Part shown: positions 5,180 through 5,440 of the stretch, one piece after another
Position numbering within the stretch: position 1 is the stretch's first letter
Layout of the letters: each line of letters opens with the position of its first letter
Assembly: GCA_902796695.1 (NCBI GenBank)
Contig: CADBQE010000117.1
Coordinates: forward strand, 1-5,440
Direction: 5' to 3'
From: an uncultured Lachnospiraceae bacterium
GTDB lineage: Bacteria > Bacillota > Clostridia > Lachnospirales > Lachnospiraceae
Length of the DNA: 5,440 bases
Position numbers and translations under genes: made by a program
Notes under the pieces: generated by a model
Told to the model about the DNA's origin: nothing
Databases searched by the model: none
The model's input: the letters and a program-made list of their open reading frames with translations, nothing else

Positions 5180-5440
5180 TTATTGCACCCGTTGTTTCAG
5201 AAAACTTATCATCCTGTCAAAGGCGTCTTTTGCCACATCATTTTCACGTTCCGAAGCGACAAAGCAGTGCTGCATTTGAAGATTCCGTTCGGCCAACGGA
5301 TCGACTAAAGCGTGTTCTGCGTTTGCACTGGTTAGTGCAGCGTCCATTTCCCGCATATCTACGTAATACTCACTACCCAGCAGGAACGCATCAGGATAGT
5401 TTGAATCGACCCACAGGATGTTGTTGTATTTTTGCTTTTC
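5180..5440 (-). CDS. C-terminal 86 residues of an unrecognised protein, 5' end beyond window
   Basis: The minus-strand frame is open from the right edge to TAA at 5182-5180. The visible part begins EKQKYNNILWVDSNYPDAF and ends RMISFLKQRVQ. It is soluble in character, with no membrane segment, and ends in a charged, probably helical tail (from about ASERENDVAKDAFDRM). Codon choice is more AT-rich and less biased than in the other three genes (many GAT, AAT, CAA and TTT codons), which may indicate different ancestry or weaker expression. The frame is supported by the strong terminator placed just after its stop. I do not recognise the family and assign no function. Confidence 0.7.
   Translation of the reverse strand, partial: EKQKYNNILWVDSNYPDAFLLGSEYYVDMREMDAALTSANAEHALVDPLAERNLQMQHCFVASERENDVAKDAFDRMISFLKQRVQ

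Noticed and set aside
5117..5308. A 63-codon open frame on the plus strand.
   Set aside because: It crosses the terminator hairpin at 5145-5175 and overlaps the minus-strand CDS at 5180-5440 antisense. It has no convincing ribosome binding site or recognised motif.

Overview
The window suggests a GC-rich Firmicute, probably a gut or rumen Clostridia-type bacterium. The evidence is strong AGGAGG-type ribosome binding sites, compact sigma-A-type promoters, protein families common in Lachnospiraceae/Oscillospiraceae-like genomes, and short palindrome-like intergenic repeats with a GGGGACGG core. The taxon is inferred from style, not from a marker gene.

Layout. (1) Positions 1-1164, minus strand: an M48 (HtpX-like) membrane zinc metalloprotease cut by the left edge, with its own promoter at 1234-1262. 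(2) Positions 1165-1434: a divergent intergenic region with two promoters facing away from each other and two copies of a 25-bp repeat between them. (3) Positions 1435-3828, plus strand: a 797-residue protein that joins a Gfo/Idh/MocA-type NAD(P)-dependent sugar oxidoreductase to an APH-fold sugar kinase resembling N-acetylhexosamine kinases. (4) Positions 3872-4684, plus strand: a TM1586-type nitroreductase-family protein, separated from the fusion gene by 43 bp that contain a different GGGGACGG repeat. (5) Positions 4690-4755: two more copies of the 25-bp repeat, now inverted, followed by T-runs and probably acting as tandem terminators. (6) Positions 4756-5179: a gene-free, lower-GC stretch with a run of small hairpins and two strong terminators read best on the minus strand. 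(7) Positions 5180-5440, minus strand: the C-terminal end of an unrecognised protein that enters from the right edge.

The fusion gene and the nitroreductase look like a two-gene operon driven by a near-consensus promoter (TTGACA, 17 bp, TATGAT) and closed by the repeat-derived terminators. The unit is bracketed by inverted pairs of the same repeat. The likely theme is uptake-linked processing of a sugar, possibly an amino sugar: oxidation or epimerisation by the first domain and phosphorylation by the second. The flavin enzyme's part in this is unknown. The most interesting item is the oxidoreductase-kinase fusion. The inverted repeat bracket and a marked 5'-to-3' shift in codon choice inside the genes come next.
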